From BOG-908 sp963692875 (GTDB lineage: Bacteria > Pseudomonadota > Alphaproteobacteria > Acetobacterales > Acetobacteraceae), in NCBI GenBank assembly GCA_965198755.1, contig OZ240673.1, forward strand, positions 2,294,001 through 2,358,000: 64,000 nucleotides of DNA. Reading direction: 5' to 3'. The number at the start of each line of letters is the position of its first letter. The first letter of the stretch is position 1. Under the pieces are notes generated by a model that ran no database searches, was not told the origin of the DNA, and worked only from the letters and a program-made list of their open reading frames with translations. Shown here one piece after another: positions 25,240-32,102 of the stretch. The position numbers and the translations under genes were made by a program.

Positions 25240-26679
25240 GTGGGTGAACGCGTGTGTAGCCGGGCACGGCCTTGGGTGAGTCTGGCCGTGTCGCTGTCGT
25301 TGGGCCTCAGCGGCTGCGGCACCATCCATTCCGTGCGCAAGACCATACTGGGCGGCCCGCTCGACCCCGGCGAGCACCTGCATGGCTTCATCGGCGGCGT
25401 GGTGGCCGACGAGCCGCTGGCAGCACTCGCCGCGCGCGAGGTGCTGGCCACCGGCGGCAACGCTGCCGACGCTGCCGTCACGCTCGGCTTCATGCTGTCG
25501 GCCACCCTGCCCTCGCGGGCCTCGCTGGGCGGTGGCGGCGCCTGCATGGCCTATCAGCCCGGCTACGCCTCGCCCAACCACGGCACGCCGGAAGCCATCC
25601 TGTTCACCCCGCGCGCGCCCGCCGCCAACGCCGGCGACCGCCCGGCCGCGGTGCCCATGCTGGCCCGCGGCCTCTATCTGCTCAGCGTGCGCTACGCCTC
25701 GCGCAATTTCGCCGACCTGCTGGCACCCGCCGTCCAGGCCGCGCAGGACGGCTTCTCCATCTCCCGCGCGTTCGGGCGCGACCTGGCCCAGGTGCAGGGC
25801 CCGCTGCTGGGCGACCCCAACGCGGCCGCCATCTTCGCCCCCGGCGGCCAGCCGCTCGGCGAGGGCGCCCGCCTGATCCAGACCGACCTGGCCACCACCC
25901 TCACCCAGCTCGGCCGCGCCGGCGTGGGCGACCTCTACCAGGGCCTGCTCGGCCAGCGCCTCACCGAGGCGAGCGTGCAAGCCGGCGGCCCCATCACCCC
26001 GTACGACCTGCGCCGGTCGGTCGCCTCCCTCGGCAACCCCATCCTGGTCAAGGACGGCGCCGACCAGGTGGCCTTCCTGCCGCCGCCCGCCGATGGCGGC
26101 TTGGGTGCCGCCGCTGCCTTCCTCTCCTACGTGCGCAGCAACACCGTCTCGCAGTCGATGGTGGACCAGTCCATCGCCACGGTCGCCACCTGGCGCTCCG
26201 GCCAGGCCGGCCACGACCCGCTGACGCTGCTGCAGGGTGCCGCCATCTCCGGCAGCCTGCCCGCGCTGCCCGCATCCACCAGCTTCGTCGTGGTGGACCG
26301 CAAGGGCGGCGCCGTCGCGTGTGCCATCACCATGGAGAACCTGTTCGGCACCGGCCGGGTGGCGCCCGGGCTCGGCATCGTGCTGGGCGCCTCGCCGGCG
26401 GTGAAGCCCTCCGCGCTGCTGACCGCGGCCATCGCCTGGAACGGCGGGCGCGACGCGTTCCGTGCGGCGGCCGCCAGCTCCGGCCAGAACGCCGCCGCGG
26501 TGGCCGGCGCCATCGGCATCGGCGAGGCGATCACCGGCGACCTGCCGCCGCACGTGCCGGTGCCCGACCCGGGGCGGCTGAACGCCATCGGCTGCACCCA
26601 GTACCTGCCCGGCAACGACGAGAGCTGCCGGTTCTTCAGCGATTTGCGCAACGCGGGGCTGGCGGCCGGCGGAAGTTGA
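25240..26679 (+). CDS. Gamma-glutamyltranspeptidase-family lipoprotein
   Basis: An Ntn-hydrolase-type protein of 479 residues. It has GGVVADEPLAALAAREVLATGGNAADAAV, the family start, and SLGGGGACMAYQ. The processing site region is PASTSFVVVDRKGGAVACA followed by FGTGRVAPGLGIVLGA. In E. coli Ggt the nucleophile is the first Thr of TTHYSVVD; here STSFVVVD aligns, placing Ser at that position with Thr next to it. The usual later SSM/SPTI substrate loop is hard to see. The N terminus PWVSLAVSLSLGLSGC ends in a lipobox, so it is probably membrane-anchored. GTG 25240 was chosen as start; GTG 25228 or 25252 remain possible. Confidence 0.85.
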   Translation: MGERVCSRARPWVSLAVSLSLGLSGCGTIHSVRKTILGGPLDPGEHLHGFIGGVVADEPLAALAAREVLATGGNAADAAVTLGFMLSATLPSRASLGGGGACMAYQPGYASPNHGTPEAILFTPRAPAANAGDRPAAVPMLARGLYLLSVRYASRNFADLLAPAVQAAQDGFSISRAFGRDLAQVQGPLLGDPNAAAIFAPGGQPLGEGARLIQTDLATTLTQLGRAGVGDLYQGLLGQRLTEASVQAGGPITPYDLRRSVASLGNPILVKDGADQVAFLPPPADGGLGAAAAFLSYVRSNTVSQSMVDQSIATVATWRSGQAGHDPLTLLQGAAISGSLPALPASTSFVVVDRKGGAVACAITMENLFGTGRVAPGLGIVLGASPAVKPSALLTAAIAWNGGRDAFRAAAASSGQNAAAVAGAIGIGEAITGDLPPHVPVPDPGRLNAIGCTQYLPGNDESCRFFSDLRNAGLAAGGS

Positions 26680-26685
26680 GCGCGT

Positions 26686-26822
26686 GCAAGGCAAGCGGTT
26701 CTCTTTTGAAAAAAAGAACCAAAAAACTTTTGTTCCTTGAGTACACGCTGCGGGAGAGTCCGCGACAGCAGGGATAAAAGTTTTTTGCTGCTTTTTTTCA
26801 AAAAAGCAGGCCTTGCTTTCCC
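26686..26822. repeat. Palindromic element, two-armed copy
   Basis: GTTC-type left arm, a middle with GAGAGTCCGCGACAGCAGG and a CTGC-type right arm. It lies between two convergent genes (GGT-like and gshB). Confidence 0.9.
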
Positions 26823-26847
26823 TTAGACGCTCGACTTTACCTCTCGT

Positions 26848-27876
26848 CTAAACGCTGAAAGTCAGCTCCCGTCGCCTAGTTTCGATCCGCTCCCAGATCA
26901 TCCCCGCCAGATCCGTCCCATCGAACCGCGCAATCTCCTGTATCCCGGTCGGCGACGTCACGTTGATCTCCGTCAGCCAGTCCCCGATCACGTCGATACC
27001 GACAAAGATCAGCCCCTGCGCCCGCAGCATCGGCCCGATCCGCGTGCATATCTCCGCATCCCGCGCGCTCATCTTGCTGGCTTCCGCCCGCCCGCCGACA
27101 TGCATGTTCGACCGCGCCTCCCCCTGCGCCGGCACCCGGTTCAGCGCGCCGGCCGGCTCCCCGTCGATCAGGATGATCCGCTTGTCCCCCAACCGCACCG
27201 CAGGCTCGTAGCGCTGCACCATCAACGGCTCGCGCGACCCGGCAAAGTGCATCTCCAGCAGCGACGCCAGGTTCTCATCGTCAGCCTTGATGCGAAACAC
27301 CCCGGCACCGCCGTTGCCGAACAGCGGCTTGACGATGATGTCGGCGTGCTCGGCGCGGAAGCTGCGGATGGCGTCGGCGTCCCAGGTGATCAGCGTCGGC
27401 GGCATCAGGTCCGGAAAGTGCGTCACCAGCAGCTTCTCCGGCGCGTTGCGCACGTTTGCCGGATCGTTGACCACCAGCGTGCCGGGCCGCCCGTCACGCG
27501 GCACGATGTGCTCCAGCATGTGCGTGGCGGTGATGTACGCCATGTCGAACGGCGGGTCCTGCCGCATCAGCACCACGTCCATGCTGGCCAGGTCCAGCGT
27601 GACCGCCTCGCCAAAGCTGTAATGCCGGCCGTGTTCGCGCTGCACCCGCACCGGCCGCGCGACCGCGGTCAACCGTTCGATCCGGCCCGCCCCCGGCGAG
27701 GCTTTGCCTTCCCGCAACGACATGTGCCGCACCTCGTAGTGCCACACCACGTGCCCTCTCGCCTGCGCCTCCAGCATCAGGGCGAAGGTGCTGTCACCGT
27801 CGATGTTGATGGGCTCAAGTGGGTCCATCTGGACAGCGACGCGCAGGCTGCCGCTCGACCCATGTGCCAGACTCAT
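26848..27876 (-). CDS. gshB: Glutathione synthetase
   Basis: Joins gamma-glutamylcysteine and glycine using ATP. From MSLAHGSSGSLRVAVQMDPL at 27876 the product has 342 residues. The motifs are VAVQMDPLEPINIDGDSTFAL, RQDPPFDMAYITATHMLE, VVNDPANVRNAPEKL, KPLFGNGGAGVFRI and the C-terminal GIDVIGDWLTEINVTSPTGIQEI of the ATP-grasp fold. An AGGA lies upstream of the ATG. The next gene on this strand should be yraN, but a 3.7-kb IS1-like element now separates them, beginning 80 bp before the start codon. Confidence 0.97.
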   Translation of the reverse strand: MSLAHGSSGSLRVAVQMDPLEPINIDGDSTFALMLEAQARGHVVWHYEVRHMSLREGKASPGAGRIERLTAVARPVRVQREHGRHYSFGEAVTLDLASMDVVLMRQDPPFDMAYITATHMLEHIVPRDGRPGTLVVNDPANVRNAPEKLLVTHFPDLMPPTLITWDADAIRSFRAEHADIIVKPLFGNGGAGVFRIKADDENLASLLEMHFAGSREPLMVQRYEPAVRLGDKRIILIDGEPAGALNRVPAQGEARSNMHVGGRAEASKMSARDAEICTRIGPMLRAQGLIFVGIDVIGDWLTEINVTSPTGIQEIARFDGTDLAGMIWERIETRRRELTFSV

Positions 27877-27947
27877 GCCGGGTATCCTGTGTTCCGCTTC
27901 AAGCGCAGCCGTGTAGCAGCGCCTTGCAGAACGGCCAAAACCACGGC

Positions 27948-27955
27948 GCCGCGTC
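27948..27955. repeat. Left target-site duplication of the IS1-like element
   Basis: GCCGCGTC here and again at 31638-31645, directly outside the two inverted repeats. The next base on either side also happens to match, so the exact 8-10 bp boundary is ambiguous. Confidence 0.85.
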
Positions 27956-27974
27956 GGTAGTGTCTCAGTTTGAA
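27956..27974 (+). repeat. Left terminal inverted repeat
   Basis: GGTAGTGTCTCAGTTTGAA, the exact reverse complement of 31619-31637. Confidence 0.95.
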
Positions 27975-28025
27975 AACTCTCAAGATTAAGACACCCTAGC
28001 ACCCTTCAACCGCTCCGCTTATGGT

Positions 28026-28042
28026 ATGCTTAGCGGTAAGCA
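28026..28042. promoter_or_regulatory. Operator-like palindrome, copy 1
   Basis: ATGCTTAGCGGTAAGCA contains the inverted halves TGCTTA and TAAGCA. It lies 15 bp before the first passenger gene's ATG and overlaps the start of its AGGAGG. The same site with two changes recurs at 30478-30494 in front of the transposase. Confidence 0.6.
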
Positions 28043-28056
28043 GGAGGGCAGGCAGC

Positions 28057-28278
28057 ATGAAAGTTAAAAGCTTTCACGTTGAAGAGGGTGAGGACCGAGA
28101 GTCCCGCTGGGCGCTCGTCCAGTATGACAATGGCTCACTGAAGGTGAACTTTGAGGACCGCCTACACAACGGTAACCTTGAGGCGTTCATATGGTCTATC
28201 GACCATTTCATGCGGGTGGAAAGCCCAGCAAGAGCGCCCCTTCAAGCTCTTGTTGATCGGATGTTCAAGGATGCCTAA
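28057..28278 (+). CDS. Passenger gene 1: hypothetical protein (73 aa)
   Basis: The ATG at 28057 follows AGGAGG by nine bases. The product begins MKVKSFHVEEGEDRESRWAL and ends ALVDRMFKDA; it is soluble and acidic in its N-terminal part. I do not recognise a family. Its stop codon overlaps the next start by eight bases, so the two are translated together. It is the first gene of the element. Confidence 0.75.
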   Translation: MKVKSFHVEEGEDRESRWALVQYDNGSLKVNFEDRLHNGNLEAFIWSIDHFMRVESPARAPLQALVDRMFKDA

Positions 28279-28492
28279 AGGCCCCCGAGGCGAATCCCGC
28301 CCCGCCGACGTGATCGGCAACGCCGTCCGTGTCGCCCGCATCGCCACGGGTGAGGAGGAGGAGACGCCCCCGCCAGTCAGCCCAGGCGCGGCCCTTGGTA
28401 AGCTGGGTGGGCAGGCTCGGGCGCGGAACATGACGCCCGAGCAGCGGGCCGAGCAAGCTAAAAGGGCCGCCGAAAGGAGATGGATGAAGTAG
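28271..28492 (+). CDS. Passenger gene 2: small basic protein (73 aa)
   Basis: Begins MPKGPRGESRPADVIGNAVR and ends EQRAEQAKRAAERRWMK, with GKLGGQARARNMTPEQRAE before that. It is basic and Ala/Arg-rich. Similar RPADVIGxAVxVxxIATGE proteins are, to my knowledge, often met as uncharacterised or loosely RNA-binding/histone-like annotations near mobile elements. It may bind nucleic acid, which is inference. It overlaps passenger gene 1 by eight bases. Confidence 0.75.
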   Translation: MPKGPRGESRPADVIGNAVRVARIATGEEEETPPPVSPGAALGKLGGQARARNMTPEQRAEQAKRAAERRWMK

Positions 28493-28494
28493 GA

Positions 28495-28539
28495 GACGTA
28501 ACGCTTGACTTTTTCGGCTAAACCGACGTAACGCTTGAC
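28495..28539. repeat. Two 15-bp direct repeats in front of passenger gene 3
   Basis: GACGTAACGCTTGAC at 28495-28509 and again at 28525-28539, exactly 30 bp apart (about three helical turns). Each ends in TTGAC, which could serve as a -35 box. The location upstream of the 28566 gene suits an operator for the HTH protein of the same element. Confidence 0.7.
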
Positions 28540-28565
28540 CATCGCCGCTGGGCAAGGATTCGGCT

Positions 28566-29249
28566 TTGTCAGAAATCGAGTTATTAAGATCAATCGTATG
28601 TCATGACCTAGACCCTGATTTTGTTGAAGCGTTCTCAATAGCGGTCGGCTGGGAATACAGCTCGCTTTTTGAGGCGCTGCGTAGTGACGCCTTCCTAACG
28701 GATTCGATGCGAGAGGAAGAATTCTCTCGGCGTCGAGGGGTGTGCGTTGCCCGAGCGCTGCGGTCTGTGGCGATCAGGTTTGAAGTACCATGCAAAGTCC
28801 AGCGTTTGGAGTGTAACGGTCAGAGCAAGGTTCTTGTGCAAGCGGGAAGGATTATCCTGATCCAAGAGCCCGTATTAACACTCACGGACCACCCTCGGGT
28901 AACCGACTACAAGCGGAAGCTTTCAGAAGTTCATGGTCTTGTAAGGCAGATGGAGCTTGACCTTGGGGACAGGCCGTTTGCTGTCAGAGATTGGTCGGGA
29001 TGCATCTTGGGCGTGTTTTTACATGGGTCGTCGGGCCAAAGGTTCACTCGCGAGCACAAAGCGCTCGGAAGCCTTCATCTTGCGGTTGCGGACGCCGCTT
29101 ATAGTCAATGGGTCGTTAGACTGGACTTGAAGAACTTGGCTTTGTTTGGAAGAGAAAACGTGGCGCCGGATGCAGTGGAGACACCAATCACCCAAACCGA
29201 CGAGGTGCGTGTCACTCGCAAGAGAAAGGCTTCCAAGGGAGCCGCATAG
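28566..29249 (+). CDS. Passenger gene 3: unknown protein paired with HTH-ImmA
   Basis: 227 residues from a TTG at 28566 (AAGGA about nine bases upstream; no in-frame ATG stands nearby). It begins SEIELLRSIVCHDLDPDFVE. A middle segment reads RPFAVRDWSGCILGVFLHG, and the C terminus is basic (RVTRKRKASKGAA). No TM segment and no catalytic motif that I recognise. Its stop codon is immediately followed by the ATG of the HTH-ImmA gene, so the two form an operon. In such pairs the partner is often the target or effector that the protease controls, but this is inference. Confidence 0.8.
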   Translation: MSEIELLRSIVCHDLDPDFVEAFSIAVGWEYSSLFEALRSDAFLTDSMREEEFSRRRGVCVARALRSVAIRFEVPCKVQRLECNGQSKVLVQAGRIILIQEPVLTLTDHPRVTDYKRKLSEVHGLVRQMELDLGDRPFAVRDWSGCILGVFLHGSSGQRFTREHKALGSLHLAVADAAYSQWVVRLDLKNLALFGRENVAPDAVETPITQTDEVRVTRKRKASKGAA

Positions 29250-30476
29250 ATGACTGTAGGTGTACAATCGTTTTGTGGTGATAGGCTCAAAGAAGCTCGT
29301 CTATCTAGGGGCATGTTTAAGAAAACACTTGGCGACTTGATAGGGGTGTCAGGAACAGCGATTGGTCGGTACGAGGACGGTTTGGACAAGCCTCAACCGG
29401 ATAAGCTCATCTCCATTGCTTCGCATCTGGCATTCTCAGAGCGCTTTTTTTCGACAAAAGCATGGTCCGAAACTTTAGAGCCGGTTTTCTGGCGCTCTCG
29501 CGCTAGCGAAACGAAAAGCGCTCGTGACATGACTGAGCAAAGAATGCGATGGCTTTGCGAGACTTTTAACTTTCTTAATGAAGAGGTGGACTTTCCACCC
29601 TTGAATTTACCAGCGCTCGATTTACCAGCAGACTTCCGAATGATTACTCCGGACATGATAGAAGATACTGCCGACGAGCTACGAAATGAGTGGAAGCTTA
29701 GAAGCTATCCGATTCCAGACGTTATCTTAGCTCTAGAGAACGCTGGTATTCCCGTAGCGACTTTAGATATCGTATCAGATAAACAGGATGGTTTCTTCTT
29801 CCGATCTTCAATTTTACAGCGCTGCTTTGTAGGAATAAACACATACAACGTCAGTTGCGCTCGCGCGCGCTACGATGCAGCACATGAGATAGGCCATGCT
29901 ATTTTGCACAGGCTTGTTACACCGCAGCAGGAAAGAGACTCTGTATCTCACAAAGTCTTGGAACAGCAAGCTCACAGATTTGCTGGCGCTTTTTTGTTTC
30001 CTAAGAAATCGTTCCTTTCTGAAGTCGGATTCCCATCACTCGATTATTTTGCCTCTCTCAAAAAAACTTGGGGTATGTCCATTGGTGCAATGGTTTATAG
30101 AGCTTTTAACCTTGGCTTGATCGAGGAATCTGAGCGGTCAAACCTGTTTCAGAATATGGGCAGGAGGCGTTGGCGCGGCCCCTTGCGAGAACCGTTTGAT
30201 AACGAATTAGACATGCCTTTAGAGCGCCCAAGGATGCTGAGGCGAGCGATGGACGCGCTTCTAGGGGAAGGTTTTTCCGGACGTCAGCTTATCATGACTG
30301 CTCTGCCGTTACCTCTAGTGGAAATTGAACAAATAACCGGAACTGACAAAGGGCGTCTAAGCGCTGACAACACAAGCTCGGTTAGAGTAATAAACCGGAG
30401 TTCGGCCAAGCTTAGAACGGTAGACTTAGAAACTGGAGCAATTCTGGAGTTTCCGCAGCGAGCAGAAAACAAATAA
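29250..30476 (+). CDS. Passenger gene 4: XRE HTH - ImmA/IrrE metallopeptidase
   Basis: A 408-residue protein. Residues 11-60 form an XRE-type HTH (RLKEARLSRGMFKKTLGDL, VSGTAIGRYEDGLDKPQ). The zinc site HEIGH lies at 212-216 in ARYDAAHEIGHAILH, followed by EQQAHRFAGAFLFPKKSF, the second part of the ImmA/IrrE domain. Proteins of this family cleave or inactivate repressors in phage, ICE and stress responses, and many act in toxin-antitoxin-like pairs. Its ATG directly follows the stop of passenger gene 3. Codon use is AT-rich for this genome. A likely regulator for the repeats at 28495 and the palindromes at 28026 and 30478. Confidence 0.9.
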   Translation: MTVGVQSFCGDRLKEARLSRGMFKKTLGDLIGVSGTAIGRYEDGLDKPQPDKLISIASHLAFSERFFSTKAWSETLEPVFWRSRASETKSARDMTEQRMRWLCETFNFLNEEVDFPPLNLPALDLPADFRMITPDMIEDTADELRNEWKLRSYPIPDVILALENAGIPVATLDIVSDKQDGFFFRSSILQRCFVGINTYNVSCARARYDAAHEIGHAILHRLVTPQQERDSVSHKVLEQQAHRFAGAFLFPKKSFLSEVGFPSLDYFASLKKTWGMSIGAMVYRAFNLGLIEESERSNLFQNMGRRRWRGPLREPFDNELDMPLERPRMLRRAMDALLGEGFSGRQLIMTALPLPLVEIEQITGTDKGRLSADNTSSVRVINRSSAKLRTVDLETGAILEFPQRAENK

Positions 30477-30477
30477 A

Positions 30478-30494
30478 ATGCTTGACGGTAAGCA
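30478..30494. promoter_or_regulatory. Operator-like palindrome, copy 2
   Basis: ATGCTTGACGGTAAGCA, 15 of 17 bases identical to 28026-28042, with inverted halves ATGCTT and AAGCAT. It lies just after the HTH-ImmA stop codon and 22 bp before the transposase ATG. This suggests common control of the transposase and the passenger operon. Confidence 0.6.
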
Positions 30495-30516
30495 TGGAAG
30501 TTCACTACAAAGGGGT

Positions 30517-31407
30517 ATGGCCAACAAGCTCCCCCTCGCCACCCGCGTACAAATCCTCTCCATGCTCTGCGAGGGCAGTTCCATGCGCTCCATCAGCCGC
30601 GTGGCCGACGTAAGCATCAACACGGTGGCTAAACTGCTAGCCGAGGCCGGAGAGGCCTGCATGGCCCACCACGATGAGACGGTGCGCGGCGTAAAGTCCA
30701 AGCGCATTCAGTGCGATGAAATATGGTCGTTTTGCTACGCCAAGAAGAAGAACGTCCAGGCCGCCAAGAAGGCCCCGGAAGGCGCTGGCGACCTTTGGAC
30801 TTGGACGGCCATCGACGCTGATAGCAAGCTGATCGTGTCCTACACCGTCGGCGACCGGGACGCCCCAACGGCTCACGTCTTCATGCAGGACGTGAAGGCC
30901 CGCCTTGCCAATCAAGTGCAGCTCACCACGGATGCGTTGAAGACCTATCTGGACGCCATCGAGGAAGCGTTTGGCGGGGACATCGACTACGCCCGGCTCG
31001 TCAAGATTTATGGCCCAGGACCGGAGTCAGCGGGCCGCTACAGCCCGGCGGCCTGCATCGGAGCGTCCAAAGAGCGGGTGATGGGCAGTCCCGACCGCGC
31101 CCATATCTCCACTAGCTACGTAGAGCGTCAGAACCTCACCATGCGTATGTCCATGCGTCGGTTCACACGCCTGACCAACGCTTTCAGCAAGAAGGCCGAG
31201 AGCCACGAACACGCCATCGCGCTCTACTTCACGTTTTACAATTTCGTCCGGATGCACAAGACTCTGAAGTGCAGTCCGGCGATGGCGGCGGGCCTGTCCA
31301 CCACGTTGTGGAGCATGGAGGATATCGTGGTGCTGATCGACGCGCGAGCCGAGAAGCCGAAGGCGCGCGGCGCTTACAAGCCGCGTCAGCCGAAGGCGGC
31401 GGCGTGA
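30517..31407 (+). CDS. IS1-family DDE transposase
   Basis: A 296-residue single-frame transposase from MANKLPLATRVQILSMLCEG (ATG at 30517 with AAAGGGG before it). The HTH is SISRVADVSINTVAKLL. The catalytic acids are probably D67 (QCDEIWSF), D139 (LTTDALKTY) and E203 (STSYVERQNL), followed by MRMSMRRFTRLTNAFSKK. It resembles the long, single-ORF IS1 relatives rather than the frameshifting IS1 of enteric bacteria. Intact, so the element may still be mobile. Confidence 0.92.
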   Translation: MANKLPLATRVQILSMLCEGSSMRSISRVADVSINTVAKLLAEAGEACMAHHDETVRGVKSKRIQCDEIWSFCYAKKKNVQAAKKAPEGAGDLWTWTAIDADSKLIVSYTVGDRDAPTAHVFMQDVKARLANQVQLTTDALKTYLDAIEEAFGGDIDYARLVKIYGPGPESAGRYSPAACIGASKERVMGSPDRAHISTSYVERQNLTMRMSMRRFTRLTNAFSKKAESHEHAIALYFTFYNFVRMHKTLKCSPAMAAGLSTTLWSMEDIVVLIDARAEKPKARGAYKPRQPKAAA

Positions 31408-31628
31408 CAACAAAGCTGGTGGTCAGGTTCGGCGATCACCTACCGACAGACCAAGCAGGAAGTATGGCCGGAGGCATAGCCGCTTACGGCAACGTCCTCC
31501 CCGGGGGATCGGCGCGCGAGTTTCACATAGAGGTTTTTCGACCGGCCAAACTGCCCAAGCTCGAAAAGCAACTCACCGCATGGGCGAGCTATGGCTTTCT
31601 GCGTTGGTCAGAAGAGAATTCAAACTGA
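31404..31628 (+). CDS. Passenger gene 5: hypothetical protein (74 aa)
   Basis: A GTG at 31404 overlaps the transposase stop codon. The frame begins TTKLVVRFGDHLPTDQAG and continues with SAREFHIEVFRPAKLPKLE and WASYGFLRWSEENSN. Its TGA lies inside the right inverted repeat. The sequence looks protein-like, but no family is recognised and no ribosome-binding site is obvious beyond translational coupling. Confidence 0.45.
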   Translation: MTTKLVVRFGDHLPTDQAGSMAGGIAAYGNVLPGGSAREFHIEVFRPAKLPKLEKQLTAWASYGFLRWSEENSN

Positions 31629-31637
31629 GACACTACC
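31619..31637 (-). repeat. Right terminal inverted repeat
   Basis: Exact reverse complement of 27956-27974; the second GCCGCGTC target copy follows at 31638-31645. Confidence 0.95.
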
Positions 31638-31648
31638 GCCGCGTCGGT

Positions 31649-32044
31649 TCAGTGCAGGCGGAACGCGTCCGCCACCCGCCTGACCCGGCTCTGCCCGTCA
31701 ACCAGCATCACGTCGAACCGCACCCCGTTGCACCCCCAATCCGGGTGCTCGGCCAGCAATATCTCGGCAGCGGCCATCAGGCGGCCCTGCTGGCGCGCGC
31801 CGAGTGCGCACGCCGCCATCGCGAGCGTAGGCCGCGCCTTGACTTCGACAAACGCCAGCAGCCCGTCTTTCTCCGCCACCGCATCCACTTCGCCGGCCTT
31901 GGTTCGCACCCGCTTGGCCAGGATAGCCCACCCGTCCGACACCAACGCTCGGCAAGCGCTTTCCTCAGCGGCCAGGCCAACAGCAGCGTTCGTCACTCTC
32001 GTCAGTCCTCCACCCACCCGGTTTCGCACTCTAACCCAACACAT
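31649..32044 (-). CDS. YraN family (UPF0102) endonuclease-like protein
   Basis: The 131-residue product carries the YraN signature: AEESACRALVSDGWAILAKR, TKAGEVDAVAEKDGLLAFVEVKAR and GVRFDVMLVDGQSRVRRVADAFR. The fold is that of Holliday-junction-resolvase-like nucleases (ExK in VEVKAR). The biochemical role is unproven. AGGTGA lies seven bases before the ATG at 32044; a GTG at 31996 would give a more typical N terminus. It normally precedes gshB in alphaproteobacteria, and the IS1-like element has come between them. Divergent from the MFS gene, with 58 bp between starts. Confidence 0.9.
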   Translation of the reverse strand: MCWVRVRNRVGGGLTRVTNAAVGLAAEESACRALVSDGWAILAKRVRTKAGEVDAVAEKDGLLAFVEVKARPTLAMAACALGARQQGRLMAAAEILLAEHPDWGCNGVRFDVMLVDGQSRVRRVADAFRLH

Positions 32045-32102
32045 CTAATATTCACCTAATCCCCGGCGCCGGTGCAGCCTCACGGCATCAGCAGGAGTGT
32101 TC

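Larger units (their letters stand above)
27956..31637 (+). mobile_element. IS1-like transposable element with passenger genes (3.68 kb)
   Basis: Bounded by perfect 19-bp inverted repeats, GGTAGTGTCTCAGTTTGAA at 27956-27974 and its complement at 31619-31637, with 8-bp target duplications outside. Ends that begin GG and an 8-9 bp duplication are typical of the IS1 family. Inside, all on the plus strand, are five passenger frames (28057, 28271, 28566, 29250, 31404) and the DDE transposase (30517). Much of 28.5-30.4 kb is visibly richer in A and T than the host genes, while the transposase is GC-rich. The element separates yraN from gshB. Confidence 0.9.
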
